From Streptomyces griseoluteus (GTDB taxonomy: Bacteria > Actinomycetota > Actinomycetes > Streptomycetales > Streptomycetaceae), in the NCBI GenBank assembly GCA_000717735.1, contig JOBE01000080.1, positions 1 to 21,196 of the forward strand: a stretch of 21,196 nt of DNA, read 5' to 3'. Position numbers and translations under genes: made by a program. The notes below the pieces were generated by a model, which saw nothing but the letters and a program-made list of their open reading frames with translations, was not told where the DNA came from and did no database searches. Of this stretch, positions 1 through 7,869 are shown in pieces (the first letter of the stretch is position 1; the number at the start of each line of letters is the position of its first letter).

Positions 1-1172
1 CAGCGCCCCCCCCCCCCCCCCCGCCCCGGCGCCCCCGTACTCGCCCGCTCCACGAGTACCGTCGGGACGAGCCGTACCCCCGTCACCGTCTCCCCGCGCA
101 GCTCCCGCAGCACCGCGTCCACGCACCACTCCCCCACCTGCGCGAAGTCCTGGCGCACGGTCGTCAGCGGCGGGATGAAGGAGGACGCCTCCGCGATGTC
201 GTCGAAGCCGACGACGCTCACGTCGTCCGGCACCCGCCGGCCCTGTTCGTGGAGGGCCCTGAGCACGCCGAGGGCCATCTGGTCGTTGGCGACGAACACC
301 GCCCGGCAGTCGGCTTCGGCGGCGAGCCGCAGGCCCGCCTCGTAGCCGGACTCGGCGGTCCAGTCGCCGCGAAGGAGCGGGGGCACCTGCCGTCCCCCCT
401 CGCGCAGGGCGGCCTCCCAGGCCTCCGCGCGGCGGCCCGCCGCGAAGGACTCCTCGGGTCCTGCCACGTGCCAGACCGTGGCGTGGCCGAGGTCGAGCAG
501 GTGCCGGACGGCGGTCCGGGCGCCCTGGCGCTGGTCGGTGTCCACGACGGGGAAGCGGCCGGTGGCGTCGGAGTCGATCACGACCACCTTGACGTGCGGG
601 GGCAGGGTCAGGGCCGCGGTGTCGAGCAGGTGGACCTCCATGATGAGGACGACGGCGTCGACGGCGAGTTCGTCGAGCCGGGTGAAGGCGCCCTTCACGT
701 TGTCCTGGGTCGGCGCGTCGAGCGGGATGAGGGTGACGGCGTATCCCGCGCGGGAGGCGGATCCGGCGATGGCCTCCAGGGTGCGGACGTTGCCCGTGCT
801 GGACAGGCCCATGGTGATCACGCCGATGGCGCGGAACTCGCCGCGCTTGAGGGCGCGGGCCGCGCTGTTGGGCCGGTAGCCGAGCTGCTTCATGGCGTCG
901 AGCACCTTGGCGCGGGTGCTCTCGACGACGGCCGCGTCGCCGTTGGAGACGCGGGAGACGGTCTGCGAGGAGACGCCCGCGAGCTGGGCGACGTCCGCCA
1001 TGGAGACCCGTTTCGGCCTGCCTCGCGTCCCGCGCGGGCCGTCACCCCCGGCCGCCCCCGACCGGCCGCCCGCATCCCGGCCCGTGGGCCTGGCCGCATC
1101 CCGGCCCGTGGGCTCGCCCGCACCCTCGGCCGTGGCCCCTGGCGCACTCCCCGCCGTGTTCTTCTCCGCCAC
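1..1172 (-). CDS. LacI-family transcriptional regulator (C-terminal end at or just beyond window edge)
   Basis: Probable repressor of the divergent sugar ABC operon. The reading frame gives a LacI helix-turn-helix at about residues 58-80 (MADVAQLAGVSSQTVSRVSN) and a hinge helix ending in YRPNSAARALKRG. A periplasmic-binding-like effector domain follows, with the typical VFVANDQMALGVLRAL and VSVVGFDDIAEA segments. I chose the GTG at 1172 because GAGAGGG lies 6 bases upstream and the residues before the internal ATG at 1001 (RPKRVS) are typical LacI N-terminal residues. This leaves a 50-residue low-complexity Gly/Ala/Arg extension, unusual for a family normally of 330-350 residues. The frame reaches base 1 as CGC-TG?, so a TGA stop may lie exactly at the edge. 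The last codons read through a 17-C run and would encode polyglycine. Regulator class is certain; the effector sugar is unknown. Confidence 0.9.
   Translation of the reverse strand, partial: MAEKNTAGSAPGATAEGAGEPTGRDAARPTGRDAGGRSGAAGGDGPRGTRGRPKRVSMADVAQLAGVSSQTVSRVSNGDAAVVESTRAKVLDAMKQLGYRPNSAARALKRGEFRAIGVITMGLSSTGNVRTLEAIAGSASRAGYAVTLIPLDAPTQDNVKGAFTRLDELAVDAVVLIMEVHLLDTAALTLPPHVKVVVIDSDATGRFPVVDTDQRQGARTAVRHLLDLGHATVWHVAGPEESFAAGRRAEAWEAALREGGRQVPPLLRGDWTAESGYEAGLRLAAEADCRAVFVANDQMALGVLRALHEQGRRVPDDVSVVGFDDIAEASSFIPPLTTVRQDFAQVGEWCVDAVLRELRGETVTGVRLVPTVLVERASTGAPGRGGGGGR
6..22. repeat. C17 homopolymer at the window edge
   Basis: Seventeen consecutive C residues lie inside the last codons of the LacI gene (polyglycine on the minus strand). 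Such a run is rare even at high GC. It may be real and slippage-prone, or a sequencing or assembly artefact. Confidence 0.9.
1071..1113. repeat. Two 19-bp direct repeats in the LacI N-terminal extension
   Basis: CGCATCCCGGCCCGTGGGC occurs at 1071-1089 and again at 1095-1113, a 24-base period. If the GTG at 1172 is used, this gives a duplicated 8-residue peptide (RPTGRDA-type) in the extension before the helix-turn-helix. Confidence 0.85.
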
Positions 1173-1242
1173 CGATTCCCTCTCATTCGCCGCTGCTTCA
1201 CGCTTGACGCCCCCCAGCGGGAGTGTCACCATCACGCTACCG

Positions 1243-1283
1243 ATGATTACGTAAACATTTCTCGTCGGCCAGCCCTCGCGAGG
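1243..1283. promoter_or_regulatory. Candidate LacI operators in the divergent intergenic region
   Basis: The 219-base gap between the LacI gene and the first permease should hold both promoters. It contains two CG-centred palindromes of the kind LacI proteins bind: TTACGTAA at 1247-1254, within the near-palindrome GATTACGTAAAC, and CCTCGCGAGG at 1274-1283. Position and symmetry are the only evidence. I could not place convincing -10/-35 boxes. Confidence 0.4.
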
Positions 1284-1391
1284 CCGGTTTCCGGCCGCCA
1301 GGCCCGTACGTCTCGCTCACATCCCACTTCGTCCGCCTCCTGCACCGCTCCCGTCTCCGGACCGCTCGGTCACCGACGCAAGGACCCCCGC

Positions 1392-2318
1392 ATGACGCTC
1401 CTGTCGACGCGCGCCACGGCAGCACCACCGCCCCGCCCACGAGCCCGCTTCCGCCTCCGCAAGGAGGCCCTCGTGGGCTGGGGCTTCGCCGGCCCGTTCG
1501 TCGCGGTGTTCGGCCTGGTCTTCCTCGCGCCGATCGGATACGCCCTCTACCTGAGCCTCTTCCAGGACCGGCTCATCGGCGGCACCTCCTTCGTCGGCCT
1601 CGACAACTACGGCAAGGCGCTCACCGACCCCCGCTTCTGGGAGGGACTGACCCGCGTCGGCCTCTTCCTCCTGGTCCAGGTGCCGGTCATGCTGGGCATC
1701 GCCCTCTTCGCGGCCCTCGCGATCGACAGCGGCCGCCTCTACGGCAAGACCTTCTTCCGCGTCGCGATCTTCCTCCCCTACGCCGTCCCCGCCGTCGTCG
1801 CCAGCCTCATCTGGGGCTTCATGTACGGCACGCAGTTCGGCCTCGTCGGCAACATCAACGACGCCTTCGGCGTCACGCTGCCGAACCCGCTCTCCCCCTC
1901 CCTGGTCCTCGCCTCCATCGGCAACATCGTGACCTGGGAGTTCGTCGGCTACAACATGCTGATCTTCTACTCCGCGCTCAAGGTCGTGCCCCGCTCGCTC
2001 TACGAGGCCGCCGCCATCGACGGCGCCGGCGAGTGGCGGGTCGTCACCGCGATCAAACTGCCGGCCATCCGCAGCGCGCTCGTCATCGCCACCATCTTCT
2101 CGATCATCGGCAGCTTCCAGCTCTTCAACGAGCCCAGCATCCTCCAGAAGCTCGCCCCCAACGCGATCACCAGCGACTTCACCCCCAACGTCTACACCTA
2201 CTCGCTGTCCTTCTCGGGCCAGCAGCACAACTACGCGGCGACCGTGGCGATCGTGATGGGTGTCCTCACCGCGATCATCGCCTACGCGGTCCAGCTGCGC
2301 GGCATGCGGAAGGGCTGA
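1392..2318 (+). CDS. Sugar ABC transporter permease, MalF/UgpA-type
   Basis: This is the first of two membrane subunits of a carbohydrate importer (CUT1 type). The 308-residue product has a short basic cytoplasmic N-terminus and about six hydrophobic segments, the first at about residues 30-58. The EAA loop that docks the ATPase is at about 205-224 (EAAAIDGAGEWRVVTAIKLP). The ATG at 1392 follows AAGGA by 8 bases. The reading frame stays open upstream to 249, but that stretch is antisense to the LacI gene and was not included. The stop is 4 bases before the next permease start, so translation is likely coupled. The divergent LacI regulator probably controls it. Family is certain; the sugar is not determined. 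Confidence 0.93.
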   Translation: MTLLSTRATAAPPPRPRARFRLRKEALVGWGFAGPFVAVFGLVFLAPIGYALYLSLFQDRLIGGTSFVGLDNYGKALTDPRFWEGLTRVGLFLLVQVPVMLGIALFAALAIDSGRLYGKTFFRVAIFLPYAVPAVVASLIWGFMYGTQFGLVGNINDAFGVTLPNPLSPSLVLASIGNIVTWEFVGYNMLIFYSALKVVPRSLYEAAAIDGAGEWRVVTAIKLPAIRSALVIATIFSIIGSFQLFNEPSILQKLAPNAITSDFTPNVYTYSLSFSGQQHNYAATVAIVMGVLTAIIAYAVQLRGMRKG

Positions 2319-2322
2319 CCCG

Positions 2323-3300
2323 ATGACCACCTCCCTCCCCACGGCGGCCCCCGGCTCCACCGAACCCGTCGGCCGCACGGCGGCGGCCTCCAGCCGGGCG
2401 GCGTCCGGCACCACCACGTCGAAGCGGCGCGAGCGGCGGCTCCCGCACACTCCGCTCCACCCGCGCCCGAGCCTCCCGCTGACCCTCGTGGCCGGTCTGG
2501 TCCTCGTCTACACCCTGCTCCCGCTCGCCTGGCTGGTCATCAACGCCACCAAGGACCAGAACGGCCTGCTCGACTCCTTCGGACTGTGGTTCGCCGACGA
2601 CACCCACTTCTGGGACAACATCGGCCGCACCCTCACCTACGACGACGGCGTCTTCGTCCGCTGGCTGCTCAACACCCTGCTGTACGTCGCCGCCGGCGCG
2701 GGCGGCGCCACCGTCCTCGCCGTCCTCGGGGGCTACGCGCTCGCCACCTACGACTTCCCCGGCCGCAAAGCCGTCTTCGCCGTGGTCCTCGGCGCGGTGG
2801 CCGTCCCCGGTACCGCCCTCGCCGTCCCGACCTTCCTCATGTTCAGCAACATGGGGCTCACGAACACCCCGTGGGCGGTGATCATCCCGTCCCTGATCTC
2901 GCCCTTCGGGCTCTACCTGATGTGGGTCTTCGCCGCCGAGGCCGTCCCGACCGAGCTCCTCGAAGCCGCCCGCATCGACGGCTCCGGCGAACTGCGCACC
3001 TTCTTCACGATCGCGCTGCCGCTGCTGATGCCCGGCACCGTCACCGTCCTGCTGTTCTCCATGGTCGCGACCTGGAACAACTACTTCCTGCCGCTGATCA
3101 TGATCAAGGACCCCGACTGGTACCCCCTGACCCTCGGCCTCAACGCGTGGAACGCCCAGGCGCAGACCGCCGGCGGCCAGGCCGTGTTCGACCTCATCAT
3201 CACGGGCTCCCTCCTCACGATCGTCCCGATCGTGGCCGTCTTCCTGCTGCTCCAGCGGTACTGGCAGTCCGGCCTGGCCGCGGGCAGCGTCAAGGAATGA
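2323..3300 (+). CDS. Sugar ABC transporter permease, MalG/UgpE-type
   Basis: Second membrane subunit of the same importer, 325 residues. A Ser/Thr/Arg-rich N-terminus of about 50 residues precedes the first membrane segment (about 51-72), longer than usual for this subunit. The EAA motif is at about 213-233 (ELLEAARIDGSGELRTFFTI). The region TWNNYFLPLIMI followed by WYPLTLGL is typical of MalG-type permeases. The ATG at 2323 was chosen because it lies 4 bases after the first permease stop; the frame is open earlier but only inside the previous gene. It forms an operon with its neighbours. No ATPase gene follows. Confidence 0.93.
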   Translation: MTTSLPTAAPGSTEPVGRTAAASSRAASGTTTSKRRERRLPHTPLHPRPSLPLTLVAGLVLVYTLLPLAWLVINATKDQNGLLDSFGLWFADDTHFWDNIGRTLTYDDGVFVRWLLNTLLYVAAGAGGATVLAVLGGYALATYDFPGRKAVFAVVLGAVAVPGTALAVPTFLMFSNMGLTNTPWAVIIPSLISPFGLYLMWVFAAEAVPTELLEAARIDGSGELRTFFTIALPLLMPGTVTVLLFSMVATWNNYFLPLIMIKDPDWYPLTLGLNAWNAQAQTAGGQAVFDLIITGSLLTIVPIVAVFLLLQRYWQSGLAAGSVKE

Positions 3301-3386
3301 CCGCCCGTCCCTGACCCACCCCCTCTCGGAAGCCCCCTCCCCGGAAGTTCCCTCCCCGCCCGCACCATCGACCAGGAGCACCTCCC

Positions 3387-4727
3387 ATGAGCACGCACAC
3401 CACCCGCAGACTGCTCGCCGCCCTCGCCGTCGTCTCCACGCTCGCGCTCACCGCCACGGCCTGCGGCTCCGACGCCTCGGACGCGGGGGCCGGCGGCAGC
3501 GGTCCGAAGGACGTCGCCGCCGCGCTGGAGAAGGGCGGAAAGGTGACCGTGTGGGCCTGGGAGCCCACGCTCAAGAAGGTCGTGGAGGACTTCGAGAAGA
3601 AGTACCCGAAGGTCGACGTCGAGCTGGTCAACGCCGGTACCGGCGACAAGCAGTACACCGCGCTGCAGAACGCGATAGCGGCCGGCTCCGGCGCCCCCGA
3701 CGTGGCGCAGGTCGAGTACTACGCCCTCGGCCAGTTCGCCATCGGCAAGTCCGTCGAGGACCTCTCCTCCTACGGCGCCCAGAAGTACGGCACGACGTTC
3801 ACCAACGGCCCCTGGAACGCCGTCACCGACGACCAGGCCATTCACGCCCTGCCGATGGACTCCGGACCCATGGCGTTCTTCTACAACAAGAAGGTCTTCG
3901 ACAAGCACGGCATCGAGGTCCCCACCACCTGGGACGGGTACGTGGAGGCCGCCCGCGCCCTCCACAAGGCCGACCCGAAGATCTTCATCACCAACGACAC
4001 CGGCGACGCCGGCGCCACCACCAGCCTGATCTGGCAGGCCGGCGGCCGGCCCTACAAGGCCGACGGCACCGACATCACCATCGACTTCAACGACCAGGGC
4101 GTCAGCCGGTACACCGCCACCTGGCAGAAGCTCCTCGACGAGAAGCTGCTCGCCCCGACCACCTCGTGGAGCGACGCCTGGTACAAGGGCCTGGCCGACG
4201 GATCGATCGCCACCCTCTCCATCGGCGCGTGGATGCCGGCCAACCTCACCTCGGGCGTCGCCTCCGCGTCCGGCGACTGGCGGGTCGCCCCGCTGCCCCA
4301 GTGGACGAAGGGCGACAAGACGAGCGCCGAGAACGGCGGCAGCTCGCTCGCCGTGCCGAAGGCCGCCAAGAACAAGGAACTGGCCTACGCCTTCACCGAG
4401 TTCGCCACCACCGGCGCCGGCGCGAGCAGCCGGGTCGCCGCGGGCGCCTTCCCCGCCACCCGCGCCGACCTGGAGTCGAAGGCGTTCCTCGACACCGATT
4501 TCCCGTACTTCGGCGGCCAGAAGGCCAACCGGATCTTCGCCCAGTCCGCCCGTGACGTCGGCGCCGACTGGTCCTACCTGCCGTACCAGGTGTACGCCAA
4601 CTCGATCTTCAACGACACCGTCGGCAAGGCGTACGTCTCCCCGACCAAGCTCTCCGAGGGTCTGAAGGCGTGGCAGGAGGCGAGCGTCACGTACGGCAAC
4701 GAGCAGGGCTTCACGGTCAACAAGTAG
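3387..4727 (+). CDS. Extracellular sugar-binding lipoprotein of the ABC importer
   Basis: Solute-binding protein (family 1, MalE/UgpB-like), 446 residues. It has a lipoprotein signal: TTRRLL, a hydrophobic stretch, then LTATAC with Cys26 as the probable lipidated residue, so it should be anchored outside the membrane. The mature part has the usual VTVWAWEPTLKKVVEDFEKK start, a PDVAQVEYYALG segment and ALPMDSGPMAFFYNKK. AGGAG lies 8 bases before the ATG. The gene lies 86 bases after the second permease; in many CUT1 operons the binding protein comes first, so the order is somewhat unusual. The ligand cannot be inferred, since no glycosidase gene is in view. Confidence 0.94.
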   Translation: MSTHTTRRLLAALAVVSTLALTATACGSDASDAGAGGSGPKDVAAALEKGGKVTVWAWEPTLKKVVEDFEKKYPKVDVELVNAGTGDKQYTALQNAIAAGSGAPDVAQVEYYALGQFAIGKSVEDLSSYGAQKYGTTFTNGPWNAVTDDQAIHALPMDSGPMAFFYNKKVFDKHGIEVPTTWDGYVEAARALHKADPKIFITNDTGDAGATTSLIWQAGGRPYKADGTDITIDFNDQGVSRYTATWQKLLDEKLLAPTTSWSDAWYKGLADGSIATLSIGAWMPANLTSGVASASGDWRVAPLPQWTKGDKTSAENGGSSLAVPKAAKNKELAYAFTEFATTGAGASSRVAAGAFPATRADLESKAFLDTDFPYFGGQKANRIFAQSARDVGADWSYLPYQVYANSIFNDTVGKAYVSPTKLSEGLKAWQEASVTYGNEQGFTVNK

Positions 4728-4742
4728 CCGGAAGCGGGGCCC

Positions 4743-5132
4743 CTACACGTACTGGGCGATCTGGATCAGGTTGCCGCAGGTGTCGTCCAGGATGGCGACG
4801 GTGACGGGGCCCATGTCCACCGGCTCCTGGGTGAAGCGGACGCCGAGTCCGCGCAGCCGCTCGTACTCGGCGCGCACGTCGTCCACGGCGAAGGACGTGT
4901 GCGGGATGCCGGCCTCGACCAGCGCCTTCTTGTACGTCTGGGCGGCGGGGACGGCGGTGTCGGGCTCCAGGACGAGTTCGACGCCGTCGGGGTGCTCGGG
5001 CGACACGACCGTCAGCCAGCGGTACTCGCCGAGGGGGACCTCCGTCTTCTTCACGAAGCCCAGCACGTCGGTGTAGAAGCGCAGGGCCCTCTCCTGGTCG
5101 TCGACGAGAAGGCTGGCCAGGTTGATCCTCAT
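4743..5132 (-). CDS. VOC (glyoxalase/bleomycin-resistance fold) family protein
   Basis: Small 129-residue protein of the vicinal oxygen chelate superfamily. The start (MRINLASLLVDDQERALRFY, then TDVLGF) is the first beta-alpha-beta unit. PHTSFAVDDVRAEYERL in the second half is the paired unit, and the chain ends with DTCGNLIQIAQYV. These proteins include lyases, dioxygenases and antibiotic-binding proteins; the substrate here is unknown. The ATG follows GGAGAG by 5 bases. The gene converges on the sugar-binding protein with only 15 bases between stops, so it is probably a separate unit transcribed from the 180-base gap beyond 5132, in which I saw nothing else definite. Confidence 0.85.
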   Translation of the reverse strand: MRINLASLLVDDQERALRFYTDVLGFVKKTEVPLGEYRWLTVVSPEHPDGVELVLEPDTAVPAAQTYKKALVEAGIPHTSFAVDDVRAEYERLRGLGVRFTQEPVDMGPVTVAILDDTCGNLIQIAQYV

Positions 5133-5312
5133 GGGTGCTCTCCGGCGGGTGGTTCGGGTGTTCGGATCGTGGAACTTCTAGCATCCCCGCCCGCTCGCGG
5201 CGGCGGGACGCGCCGGGACCCGCCGCGCCGGGGTCCCGGTCGTCGCGGCCGGAGCACGCGCGCGTAGCGTGACGGTGTCGGCTCCGTCGTCTCTCACCAC
5301 TGGAGATCGCCT

Positions 5313-6638
5313 GTGTCCAGCGCTGCCCCGACCCGTACCGCTGTCGTGGAATCCCTCATGGAGCGCTTCCCCGGGATCCCTCCGGAGGCCGTGTTCAAGG
5401 AGGACCTGCTGCGCGGCGGGCTCGCCTTCGACCCGGCCGCGCTGAGCGGCAACGAGGGGGGCGAGGTGAAGCCGAAGTCGTACTTCATCTTCTCCTTCGA
5501 CCACCGCACGCTGCCGGAGCTGGGCGAGGCGGCGCTGAACCGTCCGCCGGAGGAGATCGTGCTCACCGGCGGGCCGTACGGTCTGCGCCGCACGGTGGTG
5601 TCGGTGCGGGTCAACCCCTCCTCGCCGTACCGTGTGGCGCCGGACGCCGACGGGGCGCTCGCGCTGTTCCTCGACGGGGTCCGGATCGCCGACGTCGGTC
5701 TGCCGCCGATGCCGGAGTACTACCGGCACCCGCTCTCGAACGGCAAGTCGGTGATGGAGGTCGCGCCGACGATCCAGTGGGGCTACCTGATCTATCTGAC
5801 GGTCTTCCGGGTGTGCCAGTACTTCGGCGCCAAGGAGGAGTGCCAGTACTGCGACATCAACCACAACTGGCGTCAGCACAAGGCGGCGGGGCGCCCGTAC
5901 ACCGGGGTGAAGCCGGTCGACGAGGTCCTGGAGGCGCTGGAGATCATCGACCGGCACGACACCGCCCGTACGTCGACCGCGTACACCCTCACCGGCGGGG
6001 CGGTCACCTCCCAGGTCGGCGGGAAGGACGAGGCCGACTTCTACGGGCAGTACGCGCGCGCGATCGAGGAGCGCTTCCCCGGCCGCTGGATCGGCAAGGT
6101 CGTCGCCCAGGCCCTGCCGAAGGAGGACGTGCGGCGCTTCCACGACTACGGCATCCGGATCTACCACCCGAACTACGAGGTGTGGGACCGCCGGCTCTTC
6201 GAGCTGTACTGCCCAGGCAAGGAGCGCTACATCGGCCGGGACGAGTGGCACCGCCGGATCCTGGACTCGGCGGAGGTCTTCGGGCCGCGCAACGTCATCC
6301 CGAACTTCGTCGCGGGCGTCGAGATGGCCCGGCCCTCCGGTTTCCTGACCGTGGACGAGGCCATCGCCTCCACCCGGGAGGGGCTGCGTTTCTTCATGTC
6401 GCGCGGGATCACTCCCCGCTTCACCACCTGGTGCCCCGAGCCGACGACCCCACTGGGCCGCGAGAACCCGGACGGCGCTCCGCTGGAGTACCACCTGCGT
6501 CTTCTCGAGGCGTACACGGCGACGCTGGAGGAGTACGGCCTGACCGCGCCGCCCGGGTACGGGCCGGCCGGTCCGGGGCGGGCGGTGTTCTCGGTCAGCT
6601 CGTTCATGGACGCGCTGTCGCCGGCGCCGGGCGAGTGA
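5313..6638 (+). CDS. Radical SAM protein with CX8CX2C cluster motif
   Basis: Predicted radical S-adenosylmethionine enzyme of 441 residues. Cysteines C168, C177 and C180 (CQYFGAKEECQYCDIN) are the likely ligands of the 4Fe-4S cluster, but the spacing is CX8CX2C rather than the usual CX3CX2C. TLTGGAVTSQ, about 50 residues on, resembles the glycine-rich SAM-binding segment. About 160 residues precede the cluster motif and match nothing I recognise. The GTG at 5313 is preceded by TGGAGA. The gene is flanked by a convergent pseudogene and a divergent VOC gene, with no precursor peptide, methyltransferase or cofactor operon beside it, so the reaction cannot be inferred. It ends in a strong hairpin. 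The superfamily call is firm; the substrate is unknown. Confidence 0.8.
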   Translation: MSSAAPTRTAVVESLMERFPGIPPEAVFKEDLLRGGLAFDPAALSGNEGGEVKPKSYFIFSFDHRTLPELGEAALNRPPEEIVLTGGPYGLRRTVVSVRVNPSSPYRVAPDADGALALFLDGVRIADVGLPPMPEYYRHPLSNGKSVMEVAPTIQWGYLIYLTVFRVCQYFGAKEECQYCDINHNWRQHKAAGRPYTGVKPVDEVLEALEIIDRHDTARTSTAYTLTGGAVTSQVGGKDEADFYGQYARAIEERFPGRWIGKVVAQALPKEDVRRFHDYGIRIYHPNYEVWDRRLFELYCPGKERYIGRDEWHRRILDSAEVFGPRNVIPNFVAGVEMARPSGFLTVDEAIASTREGLRFFMSRGITPRFTTWCPEPTTPLGRENPDGAPLEYHLRLLEAYTATLEEYGLTAPPGYGPAGPGRAVFSVSSFMDALSPAPGE

Positions 6639-6653
6639 CCTCCGACGTGTCAT

Positions 6654-6695
6654 GAGAGAGGGCCGGTACCCCTGCGGGGGTACCAGCCCTCTCTC
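6654..6695. terminator. Strong hairpin terminator after the radical SAM gene
   Basis: GAGAGAGGGC plus GGTACCCC pair with GGGGTACC plus GCCCTCTCTC across the loop TGC, broken by one mismatch. There is no T run on either strand, as usual in Streptomyces. Lying between convergent units, it probably works in both directions. Confidence 0.85.
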
Positions 6696-6706
6696 CAGAC
6701 ACGGGG

Positions 6707-6966
6707 TCAGACGGCAAGCGCCGGCGCCTCCTGCTCGCGGTCGGCGTCGGCGGGCTTCCTGGTGTCCCGCATCACCAGGGTGGCCAGGACGGCCGCGACG
6801 AGGACGCCGGCGGCGCTGATGGTGAAGGTGGCGGCCATCGAGGAGGTGAAGGCCTCGCGGGCGGCGGCGGCCAGTCCGGCGTCGCCCTCGGCCACGGCCA
6901 CTCGAGCGCTCCGGGCGTCCGCTCGTGCGGACGGGACACGGCCGCGGGATCTACGCGCTCGGACAT
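6707..6966 (-). pseudogene. C-terminal remnant of an MFS (DHA2/EmrB-type) exporter
   Basis: The last 60 or so codons read GDAGLAAAAREAFTSSM, a membrane-like segment FTISAAGVLVAAVLATLVM, then a charged tail ending TRKPADADREQEAPALAV. This is the usual end of a 14-TM drug exporter (about 480-520 residues), yet nothing upstream encodes the other membrane helices. Around 6898-6903 the frame appears broken: the upstream frame reads PGALE and the downstream frame resumes VAVAEGDAGLAA, as if one G had been lost from GAGGTGG. Beyond 6966 the frame runs straight back to the stop of the ABC ATPase gene. I read it as a deletion remnant; a short expressed peptide is unlikely. Confidence 0.55.
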
Positions 6967-7035
6967 GGCCCCATCGTAGGCAGACCGCCGACCGCCTCGG
7001 GCCTCCCTGCCCCCGACCCCTCGGGCCCCCGGGTC

Positions 7036-7869
7036 TCACGCCCCGGCGGCGGGGCCCACCGTACCCAGGAAGCGGATGTGCGGAGGTCCGCCCGGTTCCG
7101 GCCGGGTCACCGCCGACCGGACCCCGTAGACCTCGGCGATCAGCTCCTCGGTGAGGACCTCGCCCGGAGTGCCGGCGGCCACCACGCCGCCCCGTGCCAG
7201 GACAACGAGCCGGTCGCAGTACATCGCCGCCAGGTTCAGGTCGTGCAGCGCCACGACGGCGGTGAGCCGCAGCTCGGCGACGAGGGCCAGGAGGTCCAGC
7301 TGGTGCTGGATGTCGAGGTGGTTGGTGGGTTCGTCGAGGAGCAGCTCGCGCGGCTCCTGGGCGAGGGCGCGGGCGATCTGGACGCGCTGGCGTTCGCCGC
7401 CCGAGAGGGTGCGCCAGGGCTGTCGGGCCCGGTCGGTGAGCCCGGTGCGGGCGAGGGCGGAGCGGACGGCGGCCTCGTCGGCGGCCGAGGGGGGTGCCCA
7501 GGCCCTGCGGTGCGGGACGCGGCCGAGGCGTACGACGTCGGCGACGGACAGATCGGTCTGGGTGTCGGCCTGTTGCTCGACGGTGGCGAGGCGCCGGGCG
7601 ACCGTGCGGCGGCCGAGTGCGCCGAGCGGGTCGCCGTCGAGGGTGACGACGCCCGAGTCCGGGGCGAGGACGCCCGCGAGGAGGCGCAGGAGGGTCGACT
7701 TCCCCGAACCGTTGGGCCCGAGGAGGCCGGTGACGGTCCCGGGCGCGAGGGTGAGGGTGACTCCGTCGAGGACGAGGGTGCCGCCGGCGGTGCGCGAGAC
7801 GCGGTCGGCGCGGAGCCCGGCGCGTGTACCCCTCTCCGTACCCGTGCCTGTCTCCGTGCCCGCGCTCAT
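7036..7869 (-). CDS. ABC transporter ATPase, BtuD/FecE-type
   Basis: Cytoplasmic ATPase subunit of 277 residues for import of a metal chelate, here probably a corrinoid. Visible motifs are Walker A GPNGSGKST (about 51-59), Q-loop region near Q99, ABC signature LSGGERQRVQIA (155-166), Walker B LLLDEPTNHLDIQ (176-188) and the switch histidine in ALHDLN (H209). The N-terminus is a short Gly/Thr/Arg-rich stretch. The ATG at 7869 overlaps the permease stop by 4 bases (ATGA), so the two are translationally coupled. It is the last gene of the riboswitch-controlled operon. It also fits the group annotated in actinobacteria as a putative F420-0 transporter ATPase. Confidence 0.93.
   Translation of the reverse strand: MSAGTETGTGTERGTRAGLRADRVSRTAGGTLVLDGVTLTLAPGTVTGLLGPNGSGKSTLLRLLAGVLAPDSGVVTLDGDPLGALGRRTVARRLATVEQQADTQTDLSVADVVRLGRVPHRRAWAPPSAADEAAVRSALARTGLTDRARQPWRTLSGGERQRVQIARALAQEPRELLLDEPTNHLDIQHQLDLLALVAELRLTAVVALHDLNLAAMYCDRLVVLARGGVVAAGTPGEVLTEELIAEVYGVRSAVTRPEPGGPPHIRFLGTVGPAAGA

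Noticed and set aside
249..1391. Long plus-strand open frame running into the first permease
   Set aside because: It is antisense to the LacI gene and has no ribosome site; the permease starts at 1392 after AAGGA.
1317..3965. Long minus-strand open frames opposite the sugar operon
   Set aside because: They are Glu/Asp/Gly-rich shadows caused by high GC and show no family features.
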